From JAODBJ01 sp963782465 (GTDB taxonomy: Bacteria > Actinomycetota > Acidimicrobiia > IMCC26256 > PALSA-610), in NCBI GenBank assembly GCA_963782465.1, contig CAWAJR010000006.1, positions 1-64,000 of the forward strand: a stretch of 64,000 bases of DNA. The letters are read 5' to 3'. The notes beneath the pieces are model-generated. The model was not told the DNA's origin. It worked only from the letters and a program-made list of their open reading frames with translations, and ran no database searches. Below, one piece after another: positions 33,011 to 42,884 of this stretch (position 1 is its first letter; each line of letters begins with the position of its first letter). A program made the translations under genes and the position numbers.

Positions 33011-34601
33011 TCAGGCCAGTTCGATGAGGTCGAGGAAGTCGTCCGACCAGTAGTCGAGCGTGCCTTCGGGCATCACGAGCACGCGATCGGGTTCGAGTTC
33101 CGCCACGAATTCGGTGTCGTGGCTCACGAGCACCATCGCACCCTTCCAGCCGCGCAACGCCGAACCGATCGCGACGCGCGACGGCGGGTCGAGGTTGTTG
33201 GTCGGTTCGTCGAGCAGCAACACGTTGTGCTTGCCCGCGACCAGCATCGCCAGTGCCAGCTTGGTCTTCTCGCCACCCGACAGCGTGATGGCGTCCTGGA
33301 ACGCGATCTCCCCCGACAAGCCGAACATGCCGAGCAGTCCGCGGAGCTGCTGGTCGCCGATCGTCGACACCTCACGCAAATGTTCGAGCACCGTCTTCCC
33401 CGCGACGAGGCCCTCATGCTCCTGCGCGTAGTAGCCGAGCGACACCTTGTGCCCCGGCTCGAAGTGCCCGGTGTCGGGTTCGGCTTCGCCCATCAGGATG
33501 CGAAGCAGGGTCGTCTTGCCCGCGCCGTTCAGCCCGAGCACGAGCAGGCGGTCGCCCCGGCCGACCTCGAACGACACGTCGGCGAACACCTCGTTGGTGC
33601 CGAACGACTTCGACAGGTCGCGAGCCCGGAGCGCCACCGCACCCGATCGCGGCGGTTCCGGTAATCGCACGTGCATCGACCGCTCGTGCTTGCCGACCTC
33701 GACCTTCTCGCTGCGCAGCCGTTCGACCCGCTTGTCGATCGACTTCGCCGTACGCGCCCGCTTCGCCGTTTGGTGGCGCATGGAATCGGCCAGTGTGGCG
33801 AGACGGCGGATATCGGCCTCCTGGCGCGTCGCGAGCTTCTCTCGGCGTTCCTCGTCGGCTTTCCGGGCGACCCGGTACTGCGAGTAGCTGCCGCGGTACT
33901 CGATGAGCTCGCCTTCGTCGAGGTGCAACACACGCGTGATCGCGTTGTCGAGCAGGCCGAGGTCGTGGCTCACGACGAGCAACGCGCCCCGGTAGTTGCG
34001 AAGGAAGCCCATGAGCCATTCCTTCGCGTCGATGTCGAGGTGGTTCGTCGGTTCGTCGAGGAGGAGCAGGTCGCTGCCCGCGAAGAGGATGCGCGCCAGT
34101 TCGACCCGGCGCCGCTCGCCGCCCGACAGCGCGGTGAGCGGGAGGTCGAGCCGGCCCTTGCCGAGCCCGAGCCCCGCCGCGATCCGCCGCACCTCGGATT
34201 CGGCCGCGTAGCCGCCGGCCAGCCGGAACGCGTCCTCCGCGTTGGAAAAGCGCCGTACGTTGCGATCGGTCGGGTCTTCCTCGACCGCGAGCTGCAACTT
34301 CTCGAGCCGGCGCTGCGCCTCGTCGAGCCCCCGGCCCGACAGGATGTGCGACAGGCCGGTGGCGTCGACGCCCGCCCCGCGCGGTTTGGGGTCCTGGGGC
34401 AGGAACCCGACGGCTGCGGGCCGGAGGATCACGCCCGCAGCGGCGGGGCTCTCGCCCGACAGCACCTTCAACATCGAGGTCTTGCCGGCACCGTTGCGGC
34501 CGACCAGGCCGACCTTGTCGCCCGGGTGCAGGGAGAACGACGCGCCAACGAGCGTCAACCGCCCGCCGACCTCGACCGCCAAATCTCGCACCTGGAGCAC
34601 G
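33011..34601 (-). CDS. ABC-F family ATP-binding protein
   Basis: The protein has 530 residues and two ABC domains without membrane segments: Walker A GRNGAGKTS near residue 35 and GLNGAGKTT near 340; signatures LSGGERRRVELARIL and LSGGEKTKLALAM; Walker B LLLLDEPTNHLDI and LLLDEPTNNLD. A long charged linker with KRARTAKSIDKRVERL lies between. ABC-F proteins act on the ribosome, in translation or antibiotic protection. GTG 34601 opens the typical VLQVRDLAVEV start. The nearby -35/-10 elements are not obvious. The nature of any protection cannot be told from sequence. Confidence 0.9.
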
Positions 34602-34667
34602 AACCATGGTCGCGCACCGGGCCGGCCGGCCCGGATTGTTTCCGTGCTCGCGGCGCGGCGGTACGCC

Positions 34668-36059
34668 CTAGCGCGGTGCCGACGGGGCGACGAGGGGCCA
34701 GGGGCGCTGGTCTTCGGCGATGCGGGCGAGGTCGAGCAGCCAGGCTTCACGGTGGTGGGGCGCGAGGACCTGCATCCCGACCGGGAGCCCGTCGACGGTG
34801 CCGATCGGTACGGAGATGGCCGGGTTGCCGTAGATGTTCGACGGGATCGTGAGCGCACCGTTGTTGCCGACGCCCGCGTCGAGCCCGTCGACCTGCACCG
34901 GCAACGGGCCTTCGGCGCCGAACGCGACGTCGGGGTTCGAAGCCGCGATGACGAAGTCGACCGCGTCGAACATCTCGGCCATCGCCTCGTTCGTGGCGGT
35001 ACGGCTCGCCTCGATCTTCGCCCGCACATCGAGGTCGTAGAGCTTGGCCGCCATCTTCAGGCCGAAACGCATCTCCGACGTGAGATCACCGGCGCAGCCG
35101 GGATAACGGTCACCGAGTTCGTTGCGTACTTCGGCCAGACCGGACAACGCCCATTCGAGGCTCAGCTCGGGCAGGGTCACCGGAAGGTCGACCACGACGA
35201 GCCCGGCGTCCTTCGCGAGCTTGCGCGCGTGTTCCTCGACCAGCGCCGCAACGTCGGGGCGGACGACCGCGACGCCGAGATCGGGGGCGATGGCGACGCG
35301 CTTGCCGGCCAGGTTGTGGCGGCCGAGCGACGCCTCCCATCCATCGACCCTCGGCAGGCTGTACGGGTCGTGGCCGTCGAACCCGTTGGCGATGTCGAGG
35401 AAACGCGCGGTGTCGCGCACCGAGCGCGCCAGGCATCCGAGCACCGCGGTGAGCGAACCGACGCACATGTCGGGGCCCTTCGGGATGCGCCCGTACGTGT
35501 TCTTCAAACCGACCAGCCCGGTGAAACCGGCCGGGATGCGGATCGAGCCGCCACCATCGCCGCCGCTGGCCAGGGCTACCAGGCCGCCGGCGACCGCGGC
35601 CGCCGCCCCGCCCGACGACCCGCCGGGCGTGCGTTGCAGGTCCCAGGGGTTGCGGGTGGCGCCGTGCAGCTTCGTGCGGGTGAGGTTGATGCCGCCGAAC
35701 TCGCTCGCGGTGCTCAACCCCACGAGGACGCAGCCCGCGGCGCGCAGCCGTTGCACGAGCGTCGAGTCGCGCGCCGCGACGCGGTCGCGCAACACGAGCG
35801 AGGCCTCGGTGTGCGGCCAACCCGCGACCGTGTCGAGTTCCTTGATCGCAACCGGGACCCCGCCGAATGGCAGCGTCACGTCGGCGTTCGCGGCTGCTTC
35901 GCGTGCCGCGCCCGCATCGACGTGGGCGAAGGCATTCAGGCCGGAGCGCTCGATCGCGGCGAGCGTTGCTTCGAGTTCGGTGACCGGTTCGCGTTCGCCG
36001 CGACGGAACGCGGCGACGAGCGCGGTCGCGTCCCCCGCCCAGGGCGTCATGGCCGTCAC
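34668..36059 (-). CDS. Amidase signature family protein
   Basis: The protein has 463 residues. It has the catalytic Lys in VAIKELDTV (near residue 70), the cis-Ser in TPGGSSGGAAAAVA (near 145) and the nucleophilic Ser region GGDGGGSIRIPAG (near 168), giving a complete Ser-cisSer-Lys triad. It hydrolyses an amide; substrate unknown. GTG 36059 was chosen because TAGGTT lies six bases upstream (leaderless); ATG 36050 is the alternative. The -10 element overlaps the stop codon of the AftD-like gene. Confidence 0.88.
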   Translation of the reverse strand: MTAMTPWAGDATALVAAFRRGEREPVTELEATLAAIERSGLNAFAHVDAGAAREAAANADVTLPFGGVPVAIKELDTVAGWPHTEASLVLRDRVAARDSTLVQRLRAAGCVLVGLSTASEFGGINLTRTKLHGATRNPWDLQRTPGGSSGGAAAAVAGGLVALASGGDGGGSIRIPAGFTGLVGLKNTYGRIPKGPDMCVGSLTAVLGCLARSVRDTARFLDIANGFDGHDPYSLPRVDGWEASLGRHNLAGKRVAIAPDLGVAVVRPDVAALVEEHARKLAKDAGLVVVDLPVTLPELSLEWALSGLAEVRNELGDRYPGCAGDLTSEMRFGLKMAAKLYDLDVRAKIEASRTATNEAMAEMFDAVDFVIAASNPDVAFGAEGPLPVQVDGLDAGVGNNGALTIPSNIYGNPAISVPIGTVDGLPVGMQVLAPHHREAWLLDLARIAEDQRPWPLVAPSAPR

Positions 36060-36065
36060 ACGACG

Positions 36066-36071
36066 AACCTA
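36066..36071 (-). promoter_or_regulatory. -10 element, leaderless promoter of the amidase
   Basis: TAGGTT on the minus strand is six bases before GTG 36059. Its first three bases are the TAG stop of the upstream AftD-like gene. Confidence 0.55.
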
Positions 36072-39000
36072 GGTCGCGAACTCGTTCTCGGCGTGTTCTG
36101 CGGATGGATTGACCGGCCGGCCGATGGGCGCCGAGCCCATGGGTCTTCGGGGTGACCGGACAACCTCCACCCAGGCGTCGGCCGAAAAGAGGATCACGGC
36201 GAGCCAGGCCGGCGTTTCGGCGCGCGGGAAGAGGGTCGGCCATTCGAAGACGGGCGGCAACTGGTAACGCTGCTGTTTGGCCGCGATGTAGACGGCGGCA
36301 AGACCGAGCAGGATCGGCGGCGCGAGCGAGAGGACCACCCGCGCCCGGGGGAAACGCAACGCGAGCACGACGAGCACGAACGTGAGCAGCCCGATCGGGG
36401 GCGAGACGATCGCGCCGGCGAGCACTCCCGCCACCGCGGGCGCGACGATCGCCCAGCGGCCGCGGCCGCTCCCATAGGGCGCGAACGGCCAGGCCAACGT
36501 GGTGTCGCCCTCGCCGGGGAGCGGCGCGACCGACCTCGCGCGCGAACGGCGCCGCACGTAGCTCACCACGATGATCAACAGTGCCGCGAGCACGGCCAGC
36601 GACGACAGCCCGAGTGCAGCCCACACCCTCCGTTGCGGCGTCCATTCGACGGTGATGTCGAGCACCGACCGACCCTTCGGGTCGATGCGCCAGCCGTTCG
36701 CGTAACCGTCGACGAGTTGCGGCGTCCCGAGCGAGCCGCTGCCCTTGATGGTCGCGTGCCAGCCCGGGCTGTTGCTCTCGCCGAGCACGAGCCAGAACGG
36801 TGCACTCGCGCCGCGCACCTGTACGTGCATCTTGGTGCGGCCCTTGCCGACCGTCACCTCCGGTGCGGGGGGCGCCTTGTCGGGCAACGCGGTGACCCGC
36901 CCACCCGCCGACGCGAGCGGCGCACCGCCGGCGTCGGATGCGAGCACGAGGCGGTCGAGTTCGATCCCCGTCTGCTGGCCCGGCGTCGTCCGCAGGACGT
37001 GCTCCCCCGCGGCGAGGTGGATCGTCGGCGCCTTCTTCGGGTTCGCCGGGTCGCACGGCACGACGGTGAGCGCGCCGAGCGACTGCGCGGTGGCGTCGCT
37101 CCCGACGATCTTCACCGGGAACGGCTTGCCGTCGATCGTCATCAGGTCGGAACGGCACGATGCGGGAAGTTGCGCCGGCGCCGGCGCGAGCTGCACCCCG
37201 GGGATGCCGAGCTCGGCGATGCCCACCGGCATGAGCAACGGCTGGGTCGAGAAGAAGTTGTACGTGTTCACCGGACGGACGTCTTCGATCGTGACCCGGA
37301 TCCGCCGTCCCGTCATCGCGGGGAACGTCAGCGGGACGGTGACCGTCGCGTTCTGGTCGCCATTCCGGTCCTTCACCGCCGGCACGGTGACTTCCTGGCT
37401 CGCGTTGTCGACGTCGATGCGCAGCTTCGTCGGCACCGAGTGACGGCCGTCGGCGACCACCTGGAGGTTCATGTGGTCGAAGGTGACGGGTCTGGGCAAC
37501 GTGTACTGCACCCATTGGCTCCGCACGCCGGTGAACGGGGTGTTGTACGCGGTGGTGGGGTCGCCGTCGATCGCGTCGTCGGGCCGGCAGTGCACGCACC
37601 CCGACATGTATTCCGACGTTTCGGTCGCGATCCCGCCCTTCGACGGGGCGGGAAGCCCGAGGTCGGCGTCGAGGACCGACGTGTCGACGTCGGTGGTGAC
37701 CCTCGCGTCGCCGGTGAGCGAGAAGGTACGAGCCGTCGGGAGCACGAAATCGCGTGCGAGGTTGCGTTCGGGATCGAGGCGTGGCGGCACCGGCAACGTG
37801 CGGTCGCGGTTCATCAGGATCACGAGCGGGTGCGAGGCCGACTTCGTCCCGACCATCGAGAGCAGGTCGCGGGGCATGTCGATCACTTCGTCGACGCGCA
37901 GGTCGTGCGCCGCGTGTTCGTCGCGCAAGCGGATCTCCGCGAAGCCGATCGCGCTCGCCCCGGAGTTCAGCAGCCGTTTGCCGGTGTTGTCGTTCGTGAC
38001 CGTGATCGTGAGCTTGGAGAACGTGCGGCGCGGGAACAGGATCGTCTGGCCCGTCGCGGTCCTCGACGGGCTGCCGAGGCGTTCGGTCAACGAATGCTTG
38101 CCGTCGAACGTGAGCTTCACTTCGGTGATGAAGCGGTCGCGCGGGCCTTTCAGGGGCTGGACGAGGTTGACGCGGTCGGTCGTGATCGGCTGTCGCGTGT
38201 CGATCTCGAACTTCGTCCCGATCGCTTCGTTGAAGGCCTGCGCCTTCCACGCCGTGTCGAGGTTGCCGTCGAGTGCTTGCGACGCGCGGTCTTCCGGCGT
38301 GTACGAGATCGGGTTGCCGTACACGCTCGCGACGACGCGCTTCAGGCCCCGCTGATCGGTGACGGTGTAGGCGCGCTCGTTCTCGTTCGGGAACACGGGG
38401 AGCCGCGCGTCGCTCGGGTCGGCGACGTAGGGCTTCTCGCCTCGCTGCTCGGTGTAGCCGAGGTTCTCGCGCACGGTGCTCCACCGCCGGGCCTGCCGCC
38501 GGTTCGAATCGGTGACCACGAGAACGCCGTCGGTACCGAGGATCGAGCGCAGCTGAGCGGGGTCCTGGTCGTACGACGCGCTGTAGACCACGGTCCCCGC
38601 TCCGGCGAGCAGGCCCGCGTCCGACGCGTCGATCATGCCTTCGCCGCTCCCCGCGATGACGAGTGGCCGCGCGGTCGACTCGGCGTGCACGATCGGCGTG
38701 GGGTTCTTCACCCGGTAGTCGACGACCGGCGGCGGGGTCTTCTGGTTGGGTGGCGCCGCCAGGTCGAGCTCGTCCTGGAACTTGGCGGGCGGGGAGCCGG
38801 CGGCCTTGGTGCCGAACGTCGGGCCCTTGGTCATTCCCGCGGGAACCGGCGTGAACAGCTGGTTGAGCATGGTCGGCCGGATGAGGTTGTAACGCTCGTA
38901 CTGGATGTCGTAGCGGAGCATGACGTCGCCGACGCCCATGCGCCGCAGCACGTCGGCGTACCCGCTCGGATCGGAAACGCCTTCTTGGATCCGGCGGTCG

Positions 39001-40634
39001 AACGCGTTCAGGAGGTCGGCAGTCCCAGCGGTCCCGTAGGGGATCAGTTCTCGGGCGACGTACGGCCGGTCCATCAAGCCCGGCGTGATCGGGTCGACGG
39101 TGTTCCCCCACCGGTACGACGCGAAGTCGGCGCCGGGAAGCTCGAGCACACGGGTCGCGTACGACTGCTGGTTCTGCCAGTTCGCCGCGTCCTGCCAGTA
39201 CTGCGGGACGTTCTCCGGGCGTTCGAGGTTCTTCCCGTAGTACGTGCCGTCGTAGAGCGCCGGGAAATTGGCCAGCACGAGCCCGCCGACGACCACCGCG
39301 ATCGCGATCCCGTAGAACTGGGGCTTGACGCGCGCGTACGCCGGGCGACCGGAGCGGGCGGCACGCGCGTCCCTTGCCGTGCGCGCGGCGCGCGCCGCCG
39401 CGATCGACGCGGCGTCGATCGCGCTCCCGAGCAGCATCGCCAGGCCGAGTACCACGAGTGGGATCGCGCGGCCAGTGCTGCGCAACGCGAGCCCGGCCGC
39501 GGACGAGTTCGCGAACGCCTTGAACACACCGCCGAGCGGGGTCGGGCTGTCGTAGGGGTGGGCGCCGACCGCGATGACCACGCCGATGAGCGTGAGGATC
39601 ACGAAGAACACCCGGTGCCGCCAGCGCACGACCGCCGCGGAGAGCAGGGCCAGGCACGCGATGCCGTAGCCCAGGAGAATGATCGCCGGCCGTTGCGTGT
39701 AGTTCCTTGCCGCCTCGATCCAGGGACCGAGGCGATCGGTGCCGTAGAAGAACCAGTAACCGAGGCCGCGCAACACTTCGTTCGGCGCCGACGTGCGCGC
39801 GACCGCCTGCAACGTTTCGGTGTACTTGAGGATGTCGAGCCCGTAGGCGCCCTGGATCGACAGGCCCGATATCCACCACAGCGACGTGACGAGCGAGAGC
39901 GAACCGATCTTCAGCGTGGTGCCGAGCGCGCGGCGCCAATGCACCTCGCGCGTGATGAACGTCGAGTAGAGGATCCACGCGACGGGTGCGACGCCGGCAA
40001 AGATCAACACGGTCGCGTTCACCCCGCCGACCACCTGGACCCATATCGCGAAGAGAGCCGGGTACCGCCAGCCGCCGTCGCGCAGCGCTTTGATGGTGAA
40101 GCCGAGCGCCCAACCGAGGCCGGCCCACGGCAACAGGATCACCGAGATGCGCGATGCGTAGTGCAGCGAGTAGGGACTGAACGCGTACGCCAGCGCGCTC
40201 ACGACGATGCCGGGACCGCGCAGCGCGAGCGTTCGGCCGAGATAGAGCACCCCGGCCCCGGCCATGAACACGAGCGTCCCGAGCCAGATCCGTTCGGCGA
40301 CCCAGTCGGGCACGCCGAGATGCTGGAACGACCAGTAGAACGGCCCCATCGGGAACAGGTAGCCGATGTTCTGGTGGGTGACGGTGCCCATCCCGATGTT
40401 CGGGTCCCACATCGACGCGGCGCGCCCGAGCATCCGGTCGGGGTCGAGGTAGAGGTACGACTTCGTGTCGGCTACGACCTTGCCCGGTTGGGTCAGCAGC
40501 GGTGGCACGTACGACAGCAGCGCCAGCAGGAAGTAGCCGAGTGCCGACTGCTGCCAGCCGCGTGCAGGTGGCAGGTCGGTTGGATCAGCGGGTTCGGACG
40601 ATGGTGCCGACGCGCCGAGCACGGCGGTCGTCAC
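36069..40634 (-). CDS. AftD-like alpha-(1->3)-arabinofuranosyltransferase family protein
   Basis: The protein has 1521 residues. The N-terminal 500 residues are a GT-C membrane domain with about 12 segments and the family motif region DPDRMLGRAASMWDPNIG and YLFPMGPFYW. These match the DUF3367 family of mycobacterial AftD, which adds arabinofuranose branches to arabinan. The large extracytoplasmic part holds two discoidin-like (F5/8 type C) sugar-binding modules: one near GNLDTAWKAQAFNE, the other near DAIDGDPTTAYNTPF. The C-terminal end has further membrane segments. The donor in mycobacteria is decaprenyl-phosphoryl arabinose. GTG 40634 overlaps the stop of the GT4 gene by GTGA. The specificity in this organism is an inference. 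Confidence 0.85.
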   Translation of the reverse strand: MTTAVLGASAPSSEPADPTDLPPARGWQQSALGYFLLALLSYVPPLLTQPGKVVADTKSYLYLDPDRMLGRAASMWDPNIGMGTVTHQNIGYLFPMGPFYWSFQHLGVPDWVAERIWLGTLVFMAGAGVLYLGRTLALRGPGIVVSALAYAFSPYSLHYASRISVILLPWAGLGWALGFTIKALRDGGWRYPALFAIWVQVVGGVNATVLIFAGVAPVAWILYSTFITREVHWRRALGTTLKIGSLSLVTSLWWISGLSIQGAYGLDILKYTETLQAVARTSAPNEVLRGLGYWFFYGTDRLGPWIEAARNYTQRPAIILLGYGIACLALLSAAVVRWRHRVFFVILTLIGVVIAVGAHPYDSPTPLGGVFKAFANSSAAGLALRSTGRAIPLVVLGLAMLLGSAIDAASIAAARAARTARDARAARSGRPAYARVKPQFYGIAIAVVVGGLVLANFPALYDGTYYGKNLERPENVPQYWQDAANWQNQQSYATRVLELPGADFASYRWGNTVDPITPGLMDRPYVARELIPYGTAGTADLLNAFDRRIQEGVSDPSGYADVLRRMGVGDVMLRYDIQYERYNLIRPTMLNQLFTPVPAGMTKGPTFGTKAAGSPPAKFQDELDLAAPPNQKTPPPVVDYRVKNPTPIVHAESTARPLVIAGSGEGMIDASDAGLLAGAGTVVYSASYDQDPAQLRSILGTDGVLVVTDSNRRQARRWSTVRENLGYTEQRGEKPYVADPSDARLPVFPNENERAYTVTDQRGLKRVVASVYGNPISYTPEDRASQALDGNLDTAWKAQAFNEAIGTKFEIDTRQPITTDRVNLVQPLKGPRDRFITEVKLTFDGKHSLTERLGSPSRTATGQTILFPRRTFSKLTITVTNDNTGKRLLNSGASAIGFAEIRLRDEHAAHDLRVDEVIDMPRDLLSMVGTKSASHPLVILMNRDRTLPVPPRLDPERNLARDFVLPTARTFSLTGDARVTTDVDTSVLDADLGLPAPSKGGIATETSEYMSGCVHCRPDDAIDGDPTTAYNTPFTGVRSQWVQYTLPRPVTFDHMNLQVVADGRHSVPTKLRIDVDNASQEVTVPAVKDRNGDQNATVTVPLTFPAMTGRRIRVTIEDVRPVNTYNFFSTQPLLMPVGIAELGIPGVQLAPAPAQLPASCRSDLMTIDGKPFPVKIVGSDATAQSLGALTVVPCDPANPKKAPTIHLAAGEHVLRTTPGQQTGIELDRLVLASDAGGAPLASAGGRVTALPDKAPPAPEVTVGKGRTKMHVQVRGASAPFWLVLGESNSPGWHATIKGSGSLGTPQLVDGYANGWRIDPKGRSVLDITVEWTPQRRVWAALGLSSLAVLAALLIIVVSYVRRRSRARSVAPLPGEGDTTLAWPFAPYGSGRGRWAIVAPAVAGVLAGAIVSPPIGLLTFVLVVLALRFPRARVVLSLAPPILLGLAAVYIAAKQQRYQLPPVFEWPTLFPRAETPAWLAVILFSADAWVEVVRSPRRPMGSAPIGRPVNPSAEHAENEFAT

Positions 40635-41845
40635 GACCGGGACCGTCTCCGCACTGCGTCCTCCGCCAGCACCTCGAGCGTGCCGTACGCAGTCGCTCCC
40701 CACGTGTAGCGGGCCGCATGTTCGCGGGCGCCTTCCATCAGGCGCGCCCGCAGGGCGTCGTCGGCGAGCACCCGTTCGATCACCGTGGAGAAGGTACGCG
40801 GGTCGTCGGCGAGCAGGCCGGAGCGCCCCTCGTCGATCGCGTCGGCATGACCCGCGATGCGCGTCGCGACCGCCGGCGTACCGCACGCGGCAGCCTCGGT
40901 GAGCGTCATGCCCCACCCTTCGTGCGCCGAAGCGCTCGCCACCAACCACGCCCGCCGGTAGAGCGCCAGGAGTTCGTCGTCGTCGACGCGACCCGGAAGG
41001 CGGATCCATCGTTCGCCACCGATCTCGCGCACTTGGCGCTCGAGCTCGTCGCGGAGGTACCCCTCGCCGACGATCACCGCCTCGAGGTTCGGGAACCGCG
41101 GTTTCAGTTCGGCCAGCGCATCGATGAGCACGGGGAAACGCTTGACCGGCACGAGCCGCCCGACGGCGACGATCAGCGGCACTTCCGACCGCTCGCCACC
41201 GGGCGAGAACCGGGTGTCGATGCCGGGAGGGACCACCGTGACCCGGTTGGCCCGGAAGTGCAGCTTCTCGACGAGTTCACGTTTGCTCGACTCCGACAGG
41301 GTCACGATCGAGGTGCTGCGGTAGAGGGGTGGCGCGATGCGGGCCTCGATGTTGTGGCCCGCGGCGGCAAGCCGCGGCGGGAGCGTCATCTGCCACATCG
41401 TGTCGTGGACGTGGTGCAACCACGTGACGCGCGGCCCGCGTGCCCAAAGCGGGGTGAAGAACGGCATGCCGTTCCAGATCTCCACCAGCCCGTCGCGCGC
41501 GCCGTGCCAGCGCATCATCTCGCTGAACGCGGCCCGGGGGAACACCATGTAACGGCCCGCCTTGCGGATGACGCGGTACCCGTCGCGCCACGCGACCTGC
41601 GCCCGGCCGGGCGCGTGCGACGTCCGCATCGTGACTTCGATGCCCGCACGGCCCCACAGCGACGCGATCGTCGACGCGTGGACCTCCGACCCGCCGGCTT
41701 CGGGATCGTCGAGGTCGCGCCAGGCAAGCATGCTGATGCGCCGCAAGCCGGCCCGCGCCGCGAGGTCGCCCAGCTTGTCGATGACGTCTTCGCCGTCGAC
41801 GTTCTCCTCGGCACCGCCGGCAACGCCTGCTTTGCGGTCATTCAC
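40631..41845 (-). CDS. Glycosyltransferase family 4-type (GT-B)
   Basis: The protein has 404 residues. It has the GT-B Rossmann pair with DPEAGGSEVHA near residue 45 and the donor-binding SASAHEGWGMTLTEAAACGTP, whose E...E pattern is typical of retaining GT4 enzymes. VVPPGIDTRFSP and VAVGRLVPVKRF are also characteristic. GTG 41845 follows GAGGGG and is preferred to a longer reading that extends into the divergent methyltransferase. It forms an operon with the AftD-like gene. Confidence 0.87.
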   Translation of the reverse strand: MNDRKAGVAGGAEENVDGEDVIDKLGDLAARAGLRRISMLAWRDLDDPEAGGSEVHASTIASLWGRAGIEVTMRTSHAPGRAQVAWRDGYRVIRKAGRYMVFPRAAFSEMMRWHGARDGLVEIWNGMPFFTPLWARGPRVTWLHHVHDTMWQMTLPPRLAAAGHNIEARIAPPLYRSTSIVTLSESSKRELVEKLHFRANRVTVVPPGIDTRFSPGGERSEVPLIVAVGRLVPVKRFPVLIDALAELKPRFPNLEAVIVGEGYLRDELERQVREIGGERWIRLPGRVDDDELLALYRRAWLVASASAHEGWGMTLTEAAACGTPAVATRIAGHADAIDEGRSGLLADDPRTFSTVIERVLADDALRARLMEGAREHAARYTWGATAYGTLEVLAEDAVRRRSRS

Positions 41846-41975
41846 ACGTTCGCGCCCCTCGCGCCGGTCGTATCGGTCCTTGAGCGGAGCAGGCGCAGAG
41901 CCTACCCAGGCCCCTGCTGCGGGAGCAGGCGCGGATACGCTGCACGGTTCCCCGACGCCTCTGTGGAGAAACGCC

Positions 41976-42812
41976 GTGAAACTCACCGGTGAGCGCCCCA
42001 TGGAGGGCGCGACCCCAGACTCGCTGCTCGCCCTGCACGACGCGGGCTACCGGGAAGTGATCGCCCGCCTCGGCACCGGCACGGTGCTCGACGTCGGCTG
42101 CGGTGTCGGTGACGAGACGGTGCGCCTCACCGGCGAGGGCCGGCAGGTCGTCGGCGTCGACTACGACCCGCCCACCGCGATCGCCGCCCAACAGCGACTC
42201 GGCCACGCCGGGCCCGGTGGCAGCCTCACGTTCGCGGCGATGGACGGGTCGCGGGTCGGCCTCCGTTCCGGTTCGGTCGACTATGCCTGCTCGTCGCACA
42301 TCATCGAGCACTTCGTGAACCCCGAACGGCACGTCGCCGAGCTGGCGCGCGTGCTCGCGCCGGGCGGCACCGCGTTCTTTCTCACGCCGAACGCCCCCGC
42401 CGACTTCGAGAACCCGTTCCACGTGTACCTCTTCGAACCACAGCAACTTCGTTCGTTGCTCGGCTTGTTCTTCGAAGACGTCGAGGTGCACGGGCTCGAA
42501 GGTTCACCCGAGCTGAAGGCCGATTTCGCGTCGCGGCGCACGAGCGGCGAACGGCTGCTGAAGCTCGACGTCTTCCAACTGCGCCGCCGGCTACCGCGTT
42601 CGTGGTACGTCGGTGCGTACACACGCGTCCTGCCCGTCGTCTACAAGGTGCTCGGCAACAGCTCCGGGATCGGTTCGGGGCTCGATGCCAGCCACTTCTT
42701 CCTGACCGACGACCTGCGGCCCGATACGCCGGTGCTCTTCGCCGTGGCGCGGCGACCCCGGCCACCGGTCAGCGTGGCGCCCGGCGCGAGCAACGGTTCC
42801 ACTGCCCCCTGA
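41976..42812 (+). CDS. Class I SAM-dependent methyltransferase
   Basis: The protein has 278 residues. The SAM-binding motif is VLDVGCGVGDETVRL near residue 30, followed by VVGVDYDP and the IIEHFVNPERHVAELARVL stretch. Such enzymes in glycan clusters methylate sugars or lipids. The hydrophobic C-terminal part (RSWYVGAYTRVLPVVYKVLG) may touch the membrane. GTG 41976 follows GTGGAGA by six bases. It is divergent from the GT4/AftD-like operon across 130 bases. Confidence 0.85.
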   Translation: MKLTGERPMEGATPDSLLALHDAGYREVIARLGTGTVLDVGCGVGDETVRLTGEGRQVVGVDYDPPTAIAAQQRLGHAGPGGSLTFAAMDGSRVGLRSGSVDYACSSHIIEHFVNPERHVAELARVLAPGGTAFFLTPNAPADFENPFHVYLFEPQQLRSLLGLFFEDVEVHGLEGSPELKADFASRRTSGERLLKLDVFQLRRRLPRSWYVGAYTRVLPVVYKVLGNSSGIGSGLDASHFFLTDDLRPDTPVLFAVARRPRPPVSVAPGASNGSTAP

Positions 42813-42884
42813 ACCGCGCTCCTCGGCCGCGCCCGACCGGCCGGGTACGCACCGACGGTGCGCAACGCGTACGCTCCCGCGGCC

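Noticed and set aside
35110..40410. A 1766-codon open frame on the minus strand and a 1358-codon frame on the plus strand (36633-40709) over the AftD-like gene
   Set aside because: Both are rich in Arg, Pro and Gly with no domains; they are shadows of the AftD-like gene caused by high GC content.
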